From NCBI GenBank assembly GCA_964572225.1, contig CAZNFR010000006.1, positions 1 through 64,000 on the forward strand: DNA of 64,000 bases, in the 5' to 3' direction. This stretch comes from CAZNFR01 sp964572225 (GTDB lineage Bacteria; Bacteroidota; Bacteroidia; Bacteroidales; GCA-2748055). Each line of letters begins with the position of its first letter. Position 1 is the first letter of the stretch. Below are positions 8,527 to 17,822 of this stretch, piece after piece. Position numbers and translations under genes: made by a program. A model generated the notes under the pieces. It was not told where the DNA came from, made no database searches, and was given only the letters and a program-made list of their open reading frames with translations.

Positions 8527-8970
8527 ATGAAAGGCAAAATTACCCTGACCATCATCAAACCGGGCGCAGTTCTGAATGAATACATAGGCCCCATCCTCAA
8601 TATGATCCATGAAAAAGGATTTCATATTGCCGCTTTAAAACTAACCCGCCTAACCCGAAAGCAGGCGGAATTGTTTTACGCCGTTCATAAGGGTCGCCCT
8701 TTTTACGAAGGCCTTGTTGATTTTATGACATCAGGCCCCATCGTTGTAGCAATCCTTGAAAAAGAAAATGCGGTGGAAGATTACAGGAAACTAATTGGCT
8801 CCACAGATCCTGCAAAAGCCGAAGAGGGGACCATACGAAAACTCTTCGCTGAATCCATGCAGAAAAATGCGGTACATGGATCAGACTCTGATGACAATGC
8901 AATTGAAGAATGCAATTTCTTTTTTGCCAACAGCGAAAGATTCTACAAAGCAGAAGATTGTTGCGGATAG
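8527..8970 (+). CDS. ndk: Nucleoside diphosphate kinase
   Basis: A 147-residue NDP kinase, which moves the gamma phosphate between nucleoside tri- and diphosphates through a phosphohistidine. It shows TIIKPGAV at the N terminus (family TxxKPDAV, with G in place of D), the nucleotide-binding GRPFYEGLVDFMTSGPIV region, GSTDPAKAEEGTIRKLF, and the active site NAVHGSDSDDNA with H117. Length is normal. The C terminus ends in a DCCG tail beyond the core fold. It stands alone on the plus strand under its own promoter, between nrnA and the recF pair. Confidence 0.95.
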   Translation: MKGKITLTIIKPGAVLNEYIGPILNMIHEKGFHIAALKLTRLTRKQAELFYAVHKGRPFYEGLVDFMTSGPIVVAILEKENAVEDYRKLIGSTDPAKAEEGTIRKLFAESMQKNAVHGSDSDDNAIEECNFFFANSERFYKAEDCCG

Positions 8971-8993
8971 TGATTGAAGGGCACTAACCGGTA

Positions 8994-9284
8994 TTATCTG
9001 AGAACGATATCTGAAATCACTTCCCTCCCGGCCTTTTCATTAAGTTTTTTCAGGATATCATTTTTGATCATCATCAATTCGTGGCGGATAACTGAGGAAG
9101 TCAGGTGTACGTAAAGGACCCCATTACGGATATAAAGATCCTGCGTCGCTCTTGACACATTTTTACCCAGAAGTTCATTCCATCCGTTAATAAGTCTGCT
9201 CTCCGAAAGTCGGTCCTCCAGTCCCTGCTCTTTGATAAGCATTTGAATGATCTCTTCAATTTTAAGGGTTTTACTCTTTCTCAT
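8994..9284 (-). CDS. DUF721/DciA-like protein
   Basis: A 96-residue protein of the DUF721 family. The family pattern is visible: a helical N terminus (KIEEIIQMLIKEQGLEDRL), GWNELLGKNVSRATQDLYIRNGVLYVHLTSSVIRHELMMIKNDILKKLNEK. The family includes DciA, the replicative-helicase operator that replaced DnaC/DnaI in most bacteria, so a role with DnaB at replication is a reasonable inference. Bacteroidota members are shorter than DciA of Proteobacteria. The gene overlaps the end of recF by 14 bases and shares its transcript, which supports a role in DNA replication or repair. Confidence 0.78.
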   Translation of the reverse strand: MRKSKTLKIEEIIQMLIKEQGLEDRLSESRLINGWNELLGKNVSRATQDLYIRNGVLYVHLTSSVIRHELMMIKNDILKKLNEKAGREVISDIVLR

Positions 9285-10389
9285 GAAGTATTTTAATTTC
9301 CTGATTTTCCATTATACCAAAGAGCTTATAGGACCCATTTACTCTTTGTAGAATGGATTTCATTCTATTTTCATCAGTATCGGTGATGAATATTTGTCCA
9401 AAATTTTCTTCAAAGACCAATCTTATGATCTGCTCAACTCTTTGATGGTCAAATTTATCGAAAATATCATCCAGAAGTAATATGGGGCTGATTCCGGATA
9501 CATTTTGAATAAACTCAAATTTAGCGAGTTTAAGTGCCACCTGAAAGGTTTTCTGTTGCCCTTGTGATCCCGATTTTTTAAGGGAATAACCGGAAATCAG
9601 CATTTCCAGATCATCTCTGTGAATTCCAAGAGAGGAGTACTGAAGGATCCGGTCTTTTTCACGGCATGCCTTTAATAATCCCAACATTTCCCCCTTGTCC
9701 AACTGCGACTGAAATGAAAGGCTGACCTCTTCCCTTTCTCCGGATATATAACGGTAATACTTTGAAAAAACAGGGATCAGCTCCGAAACAAAGGCCTTTC
9801 TTTTCGCATAGATCTCCTGACCAGCATTACTAAGTTGCTCATCGTACACATCCAGCATAGACAAATCGGAAGAGCGGCTGCTGGCAAGGGTTTTTAAATA
9901 CTTATTGCGCTGATTAAGAATCCGGTTATACAGGAGCAGACTTTCAAGATAATCCCGGTCGAACTGTGAAATCACTCCGTTTATGAACCTTCTTCTTTCT
10001 TCTCCTCCCGACTGGATAAGGTTGAAATCGGAAGGAGAGATCATAACCAGCGGAATCAGTCCGATGTGTTCGGATAGTTTACCGTAATCTTTTTTATTTC
10101 TCTGAAACTTTTTACGCTTGCTTCGTTGAATGCCACAATAGATATGCTCAGGTTTTCCATTATCCTGGAATTCACCCTGAATAATACCGAACTCGCACTC
10201 ATGAAGGATATTCTGACTGTCCACCGGATTGAAATAACTTTTGCACAGAGCCAGATAATGCATAGAATCCAAAAGATTGGTCTTTCCGCAGCCATTTTCT
10301 CCCACAAAACAATTAATTCTGGGATTCATTGCAAGCTTAGCTTCCCGGTAGTTCTTAAAATTAACCAGCGATAGTTCCTTCAGATACAT
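9271..10389 (-). CDS. recF: DNA replication and repair protein RecF
   Basis: A 372-residue SMC-like ATPase. Walker A is VGENGCGKTN (residues 29-38). The signature region KSGSQGQQKTFQVALKLAKFEF (about 272-293) and Walker B PILLLDDIFDKFD (about 304-316) complete the composite ATPase site. RecF binds single-strand/double-strand junctions and, with RecO and RecR, loads RecA on gaps. Length and N terminus (MYLKELSLVNFKNY) are standard. Unlike many bacteria it is not next to dnaN or gyrB. Its only partner is the overlapping DUF721 gene downstream. A -7 box lies 18 bases upstream. Confidence 0.95.
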   Translation of the reverse strand: MYLKELSLVNFKNYREAKLAMNPRINCFVGENGCGKTNLLDSMHYLALCKSYFNPVDSQNILHECEFGIIQGEFQDNGKPEHIYCGIQRSKRKKFQRNKKDYGKLSEHIGLIPLVMISPSDFNLIQSGGEERRRFINGVISQFDRDYLESLLLYNRILNQRNKYLKTLASSRSSDLSMLDVYDEQLSNAGQEIYAKRKAFVSELIPVFSKYYRYISGEREEVSLSFQSQLDKGEMLGLLKACREKDRILQYSSLGIHRDDLEMLISGYSLKKSGSQGQQKTFQVALKLAKFEFIQNVSGISPILLLDDIFDKFDHQRVEQIIRLVFEENFGQIFITDTDENRMKSILQRVNGSYKLFGIMENQEIKILHEKE

Positions 10390-10406
10390 ATCTGTTTTTT
10401 AATCTC

Positions 10407-10414
10407 CAAAATTA
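10407..10414 (-). promoter_or_regulatory. -7 box of recF
   Basis: Reads TAATTTTG on the minus strand (TAnnTTTG), 17 bases upstream of the recF ATG. A weak TTTA at 10434-10437 is in the place of a -33 element, 19 bases away. Confidence 0.5.
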
Positions 10415-10577
10415 CGAAAAGTATTAACCCGGGTAAACGGAAAACGGATCAATTCTTACATTCAAAACATTGAGAACTAAATCCAGGCTTGGATAATCAT
10501 TATCCCATTCTGAAACAGAGCTTTACTAAATCCTATTGTTTGTTAGTTGAAAATGCTGAATTTTGATAAAAAAAAAT

Positions 10578-10585
10578 TACATTTG
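10578..10585 (+). promoter_or_regulatory. -7 box of the TPR protein gene
   Basis: TACATTTG matches TAnnTTTG and lies 37 bases upstream of the ATG at 10623. No -33 TTG occurs at standard spacing; TTTTG at 10561-10565 is only 12 bases away. The 233-base gap to recF otherwise shows nothing recognisable. Confidence 0.5.
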
Positions 10586-10622
10586 CGGGTGTTTTCAAAA
10601 ACGGCATAAATCATAGTTTAAA

Positions 10623-11315
10623 ATGGTAAAAAAAACCAGACAACCTCAACCCGACAGTTTTGAAGGAATCGAACAGGCCTTAACGCGTACGGAAAGGTTT
10701 ATTGAGAATAATTCAAAAATTATCAGCTACGTTATCCTCGGTATTGTGCTTGTTGTTGTAGCTTATATCGGTGTTAACCGGTTTTATATTAACCCCCTTG
10801 AGGAAGAAGCAGCCGATCAGATGTTTATGGCAGAAAGGTTTTTTGAAAGGGATTCTTTTAACCTGTCACTAAACGGTTACGGGACCTATCCCGGATTCCT
10901 GCAAATAACGGAGGACTATGGAATTACCAAAAGTGCAAATTTGGCTACATATTACTCAGGGATCTGCTTTCTCCAGTTGGACGATTATGAATCTGCCATC
11001 GAATACCTCGAAGATTTCAAGACCGATGATGTGCTGATCGGTTCGGCAAAATACAGCGCTCTTGGTGATGCTTATGTTGAACTGGGTGAATATGAAAAGG
11101 CCATCAGGGAATACCAGAAAGGAATTAGTTCTTACATTAACAGTTTCTCCACTCCTACCCTTCTAAAGAAGACCGGCCTTGTGCAGGAGGAGTTGAAGGA
11201 TTTTGAAGAAGCTGTTGAGACTTACCAAAGGATTTCACGCGAGTTCCCGGATAGTCAGGAAGCAAGGGATATCCAAAAATACATATCACGCGCAAGGTTG
11301 AACAGTGAAAGTTGA
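10623..11315 (+). CDS. Membrane-anchored tetratricopeptide repeat protein
   Basis: A 230-residue protein with a charged N-terminal tail, one transmembrane segment at about 36-58 (IISYVILGIVLVVVAYIGV) and a long exposed helical part. TPR-like pairs are visible: ATYYSGICFLQLDDYESAIEYLEDF, YSALGDAYVELGEYEKAIREYQKG and TGLVQEELKDFEEAVETYQRI. Layout resembles YfgM-type single-pass TPR proteins that accompany Sec translocon clients. That parallel is structural only. No enzyme motif. It converges on ribH with nine bases between stops. Confidence 0.75.
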   Translation: MVKKTRQPQPDSFEGIEQALTRTERFIENNSKIISYVILGIVLVVVAYIGVNRFYINPLEEEAADQMFMAERFFERDSFNLSLNGYGTYPGFLQITEDYGITKSANLATYYSGICFLQLDDYESAIEYLEDFKTDDVLIGSAKYSALGDAYVELGEYEKAIREYQKGISSYINSFSTPTLLKKTGLVQEELKDFEEAVETYQRISREFPDSQEARDIQKYISRARLNSES

Positions 11316-11324
11316 TTGACTGCT

Positions 11325-11828
11325 TCAGGATCCGGCCCTTACAATTTCCCGGCTTAGTGCAGCCATTTTAATGGCAGTAATCGCGGCTTCATCCCCTTTA
11401 TTTCCGTGTTTACCTCCAGACCTGTCAAGTGCTTGTTGCTGATCTCCGGTGGTAAGAATTCCAAAAATAAAAGGAAGAGAATAATCAAGGTTAAGATCCA
11501 TGATTCCCTGGGTTACTCCCTGGCAAATAAAATCAAAGTGCCGGGTCTCGCCCTGGATTACACATCCCAGGCATATTATGGCATCATAAATTCCCGTTTC
11601 TGCCATAAGCTGGGCAGCCAGAGGAATTTCAAAGCTTCCGGGAACCCAGCGAACATCAATCGATGCTCTTTTTACCCCTTGCTTCTCCAATGTACTCAAG
11701 GCTCCACTGAGAAGCGATCGGGTAACCTCAGGGTTCCATTCAGAAACGATCACCGCAAAACTCATATCGGATGCATCCGGAATATCTTCCGGATTATAAT
11801 TGGATAAATTCTTAAGACTCGTAGCCAT
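11325..11828 (-). CDS. ribH: 6,7-dimethyl-8-ribityllumazine synthase
   Basis: A 167-residue lumazine synthase, the penultimate riboflavin step joining 5-amino-6-ribitylaminouracil and dihydroxybutanone phosphate. Motifs: VSEWNPEVT (W31, N32, ring stacking region), WVPGSFEIPLAAQ (61-73), and GCVIQGETRHFDFI (88-101) with the catalytic-site histidine H97. The final segment DRSGGKHGNKGDEAAITAIKMA is typical. It is the last gene of the run DUF349 > pyrG > yidC > ribH, 11 bases after yidC. No other rib gene is in the window. Confidence 0.95.
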   Translation of the reverse strand: MATSLKNLSNYNPEDIPDASDMSFAVIVSEWNPEVTRSLLSGALSTLEKQGVKRASIDVRWVPGSFEIPLAAQLMAETGIYDAIICLGCVIQGETRHFDFICQGVTQGIMDLNLDYSLPFIFGILTTGDQQQALDRSGGKHGNKGDEAAITAIKMAALSREIVRAGS

Positions 11829-11839
11829 ATGATCGGGAT

Positions 11840-13696
11840 TTATTTTTTAGGCAGATTATAGCCTTTTTGTTTGGCCATATCTTCCAGTCTTGCCTGAAAT
11901 TTCGATTTCCTGGCAGGCTTAGCCTTTCTTGTATTGAGTTTTTTCCGAAGCGCCTCTTCATCCACAAACTGCTTGAAAAGGAAGTTTTGTCCTATGGTGA
12001 TAAGGTTGGCAAGAAAATAATAATAGGTAAGTCCCGCAGAGAAATTGTTCAGTATTACCATGAACATAACCGGCATGATATACATCATTCCTTTCATTCC
12101 CGGCATTTGAGAATCTGCACCAGTGGGATTGGAATTCATCCGCATGGAAACGATGGTTGAGACCGTCATCAGAAGAGTGAAGAGACTTACGTGATCACCG
12201 TACATGGGGATATTGAAGGGAAGATTAAGAATGCTGTCGTAGGTACTAAGGTCTGTCGCCCAAAGGAAACTTTCCTGCCTTAATTCAATCGAGGAAGGAA
12301 AAAACCTGAACATAGCATACAAAATAGGCATCTGTAAAATTAACGGAAGGCAGCCACCCATGGGATTGGCCCCGGCTTTACGGTACAATGCCATGGTTGC
12401 CTGTTGCCTTTCCATTGCCTTTTCTTTCGGAATTTTTTTATTAATCTCGTCAATTTCCGGTTTCAGGGCTCTCATTTTAGCCTGAGACATATAGGAACGG
12501 TAAGTCAAAGGCAACAAAGCTACTTTAATTATGATCGTCAAAAGAAGTATGATGATCCCATAGTTTCCGATAAAATTATCCAGCCAGTTGAAAATAGGGA
12601 TTATTACCCAGGAGTTAATCCATCGGATTATGGATCCTCCCACCATTACCAGATTTTCCAGTCCGAATCCAATTTTTTTCAGACTTTGAAAATGATTGGG
12701 ACCAAAATAAAAATGCATGGGCATGACAAAATCTGAAGTTCTGTCGTAAGGAACACCCAGTTCGGAAGTGAATTTGGCAATATAAGGGCTGGTCTCGGGC
12801 ATTACCTCTGATGCCATGTAACCACCTTCAAAAGGAGCCTGGTCTGCAAGAATAACCGATGCAAAGAACTGCTGTTTGTAACCGATCCAGTGAAGCTTTG
12901 TTGTTTCGGTAATATCCTGTATGTCTTTTTTTGATCTGGACCGGAATTTTTCAACTTCTCCTTCGAAAAAACGGTAATACAGATTGGTATAGTTTGCTTC
13001 ATTTTGACGACCCCTTTCCTGCTGAGGAGAAAAGACCACCCATCGTAATTGTACAAAATCGGTCCGGTATTCATCCATCCCTCTCATTCTCAGATCAAAA
13101 TCCATCAGGTGTTTTCCGGGTTCCAGCGTATAGCTATACTCAATGCTTGCTCCTGCACTATCCACTGGCAGTCGCATAACCAGGGTTTGAGGGGTGGTGC
13201 CTGCATCCATCTCATCCTCCCCTTCAACCATTTCGAAATAAAGGTCGTTGGTATGAATAGTCTTTCCATCCGAAAAGAATTCCAGTCCGAAAATGGTAGA
13301 TTCACCTTCAAAAAGAACCAAAGGGATAGAGTCGTAAGTCTGATAATTCTTTAGCTCAACCCTGTAGGGTTTTCCTCCTTTGCGGGATATGGTTAGTTTA
13401 ACCAACTCATTTTCAAGTATATAATACTTGTCCTCTCCGGAAGTCCGGGATGAATAAACTCCCAGGTTTGATTCCGTTGATACACTGGTGTTTTTTTGAG
13501 CATTCAGGGTATCCGGATCAGCTGTTCTTTGCGGATTTTCAGCTTCCTTTGCGGCAATTTTCTGTTGTTCTATTCGAATGGAATCGGCAATCCTTTGTTG
13601 TTCTGCCATTTCCTCCCTGGAAGGGCGTGTGATTATACTGTACCCGATAAGAATTCCGGCAATCAGAATAATCCCGATTATTGTGTTTCTATCCAT
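11840..13696 (-). CDS. yidC: Membrane protein insertase YidC
   Basis: A 618-residue YidC/Oxa1 insertase. An N-terminal transmembrane helix (about 4-22) is followed by a large periplasmic beta domain (about 75-340). The five-helix insertase core is at about 350-570, including IIILLLTIIIKVALLPLTYRSY, KAMERQQATMALYRKAGANPMGGCLPLILQMPILYAMFRFF, and MPVMFMVILNNFSAGLTYYYF. The tail is very basic (KLNTRKAKPARKSKFQARLED), which suits ribosome contact. It inserts inner-membrane proteins alone or with SecYEG. It lies ten bases downstream of pyrG in the same direction. Confidence 0.95.
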   Translation of the reverse strand: MDRNTIIGIILIAGILIGYSIITRPSREEMAEQQRIADSIRIEQQKIAAKEAENPQRTADPDTLNAQKNTSVSTESNLGVYSSRTSGEDKYYILENELVKLTISRKGGKPYRVELKNYQTYDSIPLVLFEGESTIFGLEFFSDGKTIHTNDLYFEMVEGEDEMDAGTTPQTLVMRLPVDSAGASIEYSYTLEPGKHLMDFDLRMRGMDEYRTDFVQLRWVVFSPQQERGRQNEANYTNLYYRFFEGEVEKFRSRSKKDIQDITETTKLHWIGYKQQFFASVILADQAPFEGGYMASEVMPETSPYIAKFTSELGVPYDRTSDFVMPMHFYFGPNHFQSLKKIGFGLENLVMVGGSIIRWINSWVIIPIFNWLDNFIGNYGIIILLLTIIIKVALLPLTYRSYMSQAKMRALKPEIDEINKKIPKEKAMERQQATMALYRKAGANPMGGCLPLILQMPILYAMFRFFPSSIELRQESFLWATDLSTYDSILNLPFNIPMYGDHVSLFTLLMTVSTIVSMRMNSNPTGADSQMPGMKGMMYIMPVMFMVILNNFSAGLTYYYFLANLITIGQNFLFKQFVDEEALRKKLNTRKAKPARKSKFQARLEDMAKQKGYNLPKK

Positions 13697-13706
13697 TATT
13701 TGTTAC

Positions 13707-15347
13707 TTACTGTTTTTGAGCCATAGCTTTTTTCGGGGCCTCTGTGTATTGGAGGGCAGCTTTTATGAAATGTACAAAGAGAGGATGCGGATTCAGGACA
13801 TTGCTCCTGTATTCAGGATGGAACTGTACCCCAATAAACCAGGGGTGATCTTTTAGCTCCATAATTTCTACAAGCTGACTATCCGGATTAATTCCGGCGG
13901 CAATGAATCCCTTCTTCTGAAAATCCTCCAGATAATCATTGTTAAATTCATACCTGTGCCGGTGCCTTTCACTAATATGCTCTTCTTTATATATTTCGTA
14001 TACCTTGGTTCCTTTGATAACATCACACGGATAGGCGCCCAGTCTCATAGTACCCCCTTTTTCCGTTACGCCTTTTTGATCTTCCATTAGGTCGATCACC
14101 GGATGTTCAGTCATTCTGGTCATTTCTGTGGAATGTGCATCCTGATATTTTAATACATTCCTGGCGAATTCAATCACGGCACATTGCATGCCCAGACAAA
14201 TTCCCAGGTAGGGAATGTAGTTTTCTCTTGCATACTTTACTGCAAGGATCTTACCTTCGATCCCCCTGTCTCCAAATCCCGGAGCAACAATGATCCCGTT
14301 GTAATCTTTCATTTTTTCTGAAAGATTCCCGGGATTAATGGTTTCAGAATGTATACAGGTTAGATCTATTTCGGTAAGGTTTACCGCACCTGCATGAGTA
14401 AGAGATTCAATAATGGATTTATAGGAATCATGCAACTCCACATATTTCCCAACCAAAGCAATTTTTACTTTACTTTTGGGATTTTTAAGGCGGTCAACAA
14501 AATTCTTCCAGGGGGTAAGTTCGGGGTTCTTACCCTGTTCAAGATTAAGCTTTCTCAGTGCTGTAACATCCAGTTGTTCCTTCTGCATAAGAAGGGGTAC
14601 CTCATATATGGTTGAAACATCAATAGATTCAATAACAGATTCCAGATCAACATTACAGAAAAGTGCCACCTTTTTTCTTATTTCCTTGGAAAGGGTTTTT
14701 TCTGTTCTTAATACCAGAATATCCGGCTGAACCCCATTCTCCAGTAAAGCTTTCACCGAATGCTGGGTGGGCTTGGTCTTTAATTCACCTGAGGCAGAAA
14801 GGTAGGGCACCAGGGTTAAATGGATCACAATCGCATTTCCAGGCCCAAGGTCCCATTTCATTTGCCTGACGGATTCAATATATGGTAGCGACTCAATATC
14901 CCCTACAGTACCTCCAATTTCGGTAATGACAACATCATAATTGTGCCGGGTACCCAGCAATTTGACTCTTCTTTTTATCTCATCCGTAATGTGTGGGATC
15001 ACTTGTACGGTTTTACCGAGATAGTCGCCCTTTCTTTCCTTGTTAATGACCGATTGATATATTTTACCGGTGGTTACGTTATTGGCCTGGGAAGTCGGAA
15101 CAGCCAGAAACCGTTCATAATGTCCAAGATCCAGGTCGGTTTCAGCTCCGTCATCGGTCACATAACACTCCCCGTGTTCGTATGGGTTGAGTGTTCCGGG
15201 ATCTACGTTGATATATGGATCCAGCTTTTGAATTGTCACATGGTAACCTCTGGCCTGAAGCAGTTTCGCCAGGGATGATGAAATGATCCCTTTACCCAAT
15301 GAAGATGTAACACCTCCGGTTACAAAGATATATTTTGTGGCGGCCAA
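13707..15347 (-). CDS. pyrG: CTP synthase
   Basis: A 546-residue glutamine-dependent CTP synthase converting UTP to CTP. The N-terminal synthetase has FVTGGVTSSLGKG (8-20), the UTP-site GTLNPYEHGE, and EIGGTVGDIES. The class I glutamine amidotransferase domain has the nucleophile in GICLGMQC (C384) and the pair H510/E512 in VQFHPE. Length is standard. The frame has no ATG upstream of the conserved start: it opens with TTG at 15347, and a stop lies 6 codons further upstream. TTG is therefore the probable start codon. Second gene of the minus-strand run with DUF349, yidC and ribH. Confidence 0.95.
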   Translation of the reverse strand: MAATKYIFVTGGVTSSLGKGIISSSLAKLLQARGYHVTIQKLDPYINVDPGTLNPYEHGECYVTDDGAETDLDLGHYERFLAVPTSQANNVTTGKIYQSVINKERKGDYLGKTVQVIPHITDEIKRRVKLLGTRHNYDVVITEIGGTVGDIESLPYIESVRQMKWDLGPGNAIVIHLTLVPYLSASGELKTKPTQHSVKALLENGVQPDILVLRTEKTLSKEIRKKVALFCNVDLESVIESIDVSTIYEVPLLMQKEQLDVTALRKLNLEQGKNPELTPWKNFVDRLKNPKSKVKIALVGKYVELHDSYKSIIESLTHAGAVNLTEIDLTCIHSETINPGNLSEKMKDYNGIIVAPGFGDRGIEGKILAVKYARENYIPYLGICLGMQCAVIEFARNVLKYQDAHSTEMTRMTEHPVIDLMEDQKGVTEKGGTMRLGAYPCDVIKGTKVYEIYKEEHISERHRHRYEFNNDYLEDFQKKGFIAAGINPDSQLVEIMELKDHPWFIGVQFHPEYRSNVLNPHPLFVHFIKAALQYTEAPKKAMAQKQ

Positions 15348-15426
15348 AACTATGGTTTTAAAAGTTTAAACCGCAAAGTAAATAATTAATTCCGATAAGG
15401 GATAATTTTACAAAGAGAAAATGGGT

Positions 15427-17595
15427 TTACTCCTCTTCAGGATCCACATCGTCGATCATGGATATTTTAGCTTCCAGTAGTTTAATTTTATCCCGGGCAT
15501 CCTCAATTTTCTTTTCAAAATCCTTAACCATGGACTCAGCCTTTTTGGTTTCAGCGAAAAAACCAATGTTATTCTCCCAAATCCCAATATCATTCTTAAG
15601 TTGCTGCAGTTTGTTCATAAGTTTTTCCCGTTCAAACCGCAGTTTCATTCCAGGTCTTGGTTTCTGAAGGACATTCTCAAGCTTATTCCTGAATTTTAAT
15701 TTATTTTTTTGAAGATCATCCATTTGCAATTTATCGAACTTCTTATCGATAACCTCCCGGTATTTCTGGGTAATTTCATCCTTTTTCTCGAAAGGCACAA
15801 ACCCTATTTCAGCCCATCTGCGCTGGAATTCATTCAGCTTATCCAAATTATCTCTTAGAATTTCCGAGGCCTTAAAGTTCTCTATCTCATTGATCAGTTC
15901 TTCTTTAAGCTTTAGATTATCGTCGTAAACCTTATCAATATCAGTAAAGTATTCTGATTTTCGATTAAAAAACTGATCACAGGCGCCCCGGAATCGCTTC
16001 CATACTTCATCCGATTGTTTTCTTGGCACTGGACCTATTCTTTTCCATTGCTTTTGCAGATTTATAAGGTCTCGTGTGGTTTTTTTCCAGTCTGTGCTAT
16101 CCTTCAGAGATTCAGCCTGTATGCACAGGTCAAGCTTTTTCTGGAGGTTTTCTTGTTGCTCCTCCATATTCTGAGCATAAAAATCCCTTTTGGAATTGAA
16201 AAACCTGTCGCAAGCCTTACGAAAACGGGCATAAATCTGATTATTATCCTTTTTTGGGGCAAAGCCAATGGTTTTCCAAACCTTTTGCAGCTCAAGAATT
16301 TCATTGGTTGAATCAATCCATCCTTCATGTGTTTCCAGTTCACGACTGGCAATTTCCTCGGCTTTTTCGCAGAGCACCGTTTTGGATTCCAGGTTCTTTT
16401 TTTGATTTTCCTTTAGATCCTGATAAAACTGCTGGTGTTTTTTATTGATTTTCGAGGTCGCCTCCCGGAATCTTTCCCAAATTTCACTTCGCTTCTCTTT
16501 GGGTACGGGACCTATCTCACGCCATTGATCATGATAAGTCTGAAGGATCTTGAAAGCATTTACCACATTAGGCTCCAACAACAATGCTTCTGCCTTTTCA
16601 CACAACCTGATTTTGGATTCCAGATTCTTTTTTAGATCCAGATCCCTGAGCTCCTTATTGATCTTGATGTAATCGTAAAACTTTTCAACATGGTAATGGT
16701 AGTTTTCCCACAACTCCTTCAGGTCTTTTTGCGGTACAATGCCGATTTCATGCCATTTGGACTGTAATTCCCTGAATTCCTGAAAAGTCTTATTTATGGA
16801 CTCATCCCTGTGAACCAATTCCTTTATTTCATCGATAATCCGGTATTTCCTGGCAAGATTCTCCTCTTTTTCAACTTCAAAAAGCCGGTTCTCCTCTATT
16901 TTCAGATCCTTAAACTTTTGAAGCAACTCTTTAAACTTCTCCTCCAGATCGTCTATACCCGGACTGAAATCCTCGGGAATCCCTCCCGAAGCAAGGAAAG
17001 TCTTCTTTTTTTCCTCAATATCCTGCCTGTGCTGTTTGTAAAAAGCCGATTTTATACCTTCAAGCTCATCTTTATACTGTCCGAGATTCCCCCGATCCAG
17101 AATTTCTTCATAGAGTTTAACCAGGTCTTCCTTACTTAGAAGGGAATAATTGATAACCTCCTGCTCTTTCTCTTTTTGCTCTTTCTTTATTTCTTCCGAA
17201 GTCTTCTCGCTCCTTTCCGGAGCATTCGATTCTTCCTCATCCTCTTGAGCGGGGGTCTCTTCGGATCTACTCACGGTATCCTGTGCCTTCTTTTCCTTCG
17301 GAGATGCTTCATCAGAAGACATTGATGGTTCGGTCAGGCTGCCCTCTTCCTCCGCAGAGTCCTCCGATTCATTACCGGTATCTGGGGGAGCTGGGGATTG
17401 ATCGGAAAGCGGCCCCTCAACAGAGCTCTCCTGCTCTCCTGAATCCCCGCCGGGGTCTTTTCTACCTTTACTTTCATCCGGGTCGTTCAAACCAGATTTA
17501 TTCTCATTGATCTGATTTTCAGTTTCATTAGTATTTTCGGACATGCCTCCGAATTGTTCCTCCGGAACAGAGTTTTTTGGATCTTTTATATTCAT
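15427..17595 (-). CDS. DUF349 domain protein with five repeats
   Basis: A 722-residue protein. The first 140 residues are acidic, low-complexity and probably disordered (rich in E, S, D, P). After that come DUF349 repeats of about 70 residues, each with a core of the form W-x-x-I-G-x-V/A-P followed by a W/Y-x-R-F-R helix: QSKWHEIGIVPQKD, HDQWREIGPVPKEK, QKVWKTIGFAPKKD, QKQWKRIGPVPRKQ and QRRWAEIGFVPFEK. The end (about 640-722) is a predicted coiled coil. DUF349 proteins have no settled biochemical role. Upstream of pyrG by 79 bases in the same direction, so it may lead that operon. Confidence 0.8.
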   Translation of the reverse strand: MNIKDPKNSVPEEQFGGMSENTNETENQINENKSGLNDPDESKGRKDPGGDSGEQESSVEGPLSDQSPAPPDTGNESEDSAEEEGSLTEPSMSSDEASPKEKKAQDTVSRSEETPAQEDEEESNAPERSEKTSEEIKKEQKEKEQEVINYSLLSKEDLVKLYEEILDRGNLGQYKDELEGIKSAFYKQHRQDIEEKKKTFLASGGIPEDFSPGIDDLEEKFKELLQKFKDLKIEENRLFEVEKEENLARKYRIIDEIKELVHRDESINKTFQEFRELQSKWHEIGIVPQKDLKELWENYHYHVEKFYDYIKINKELRDLDLKKNLESKIRLCEKAEALLLEPNVVNAFKILQTYHDQWREIGPVPKEKRSEIWERFREATSKINKKHQQFYQDLKENQKKNLESKTVLCEKAEEIASRELETHEGWIDSTNEILELQKVWKTIGFAPKKDNNQIYARFRKACDRFFNSKRDFYAQNMEEQQENLQKKLDLCIQAESLKDSTDWKKTTRDLINLQKQWKRIGPVPRKQSDEVWKRFRGACDQFFNRKSEYFTDIDKVYDDNLKLKEELINEIENFKASEILRDNLDKLNEFQRRWAEIGFVPFEKKDEITQKYREVIDKKFDKLQMDDLQKNKLKFRNKLENVLQKPRPGMKLRFEREKLMNKLQQLKNDIGIWENNIGFFAETKKAESMVKDFEKKIEDARDKIKLLEAKISMIDDVDPEEE

Positions 17596-17763
17596 AGGAA
17601 AACATTTTTCCTTTTGTATAACTTATTATATGATACTAAATTATTCAAACGAATTGATAATCACAATGTTTTTTGACAGATTATCAACACCCCAAAATTT
17701 TCGGAGGTATTAATTCTCTGAGTATAACACTTGTCAGTGGTAAATTGTCGAAACGCTTTGCAT

Positions 17764-17798
17764 GAAAAAAGGCTGAATTCAAAAGAAATCAGCCTTTA
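17764..17798 (-). terminator. Terminator of the small heat-shock gene
   Basis: AAAGGCTGA (17768-17776) and TCAGCCTTT (17790-17798) form a perfect 9-base stem. Read on the minus strand, the stem is followed by a run of T (17769-17764). It lies 24 bases past the hsp20 stop, a classic intrinsic terminator. Confidence 0.85.
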
Positions 17799-17822
17799 TT
17801 CCTAAACATCCAATCAAAACAA

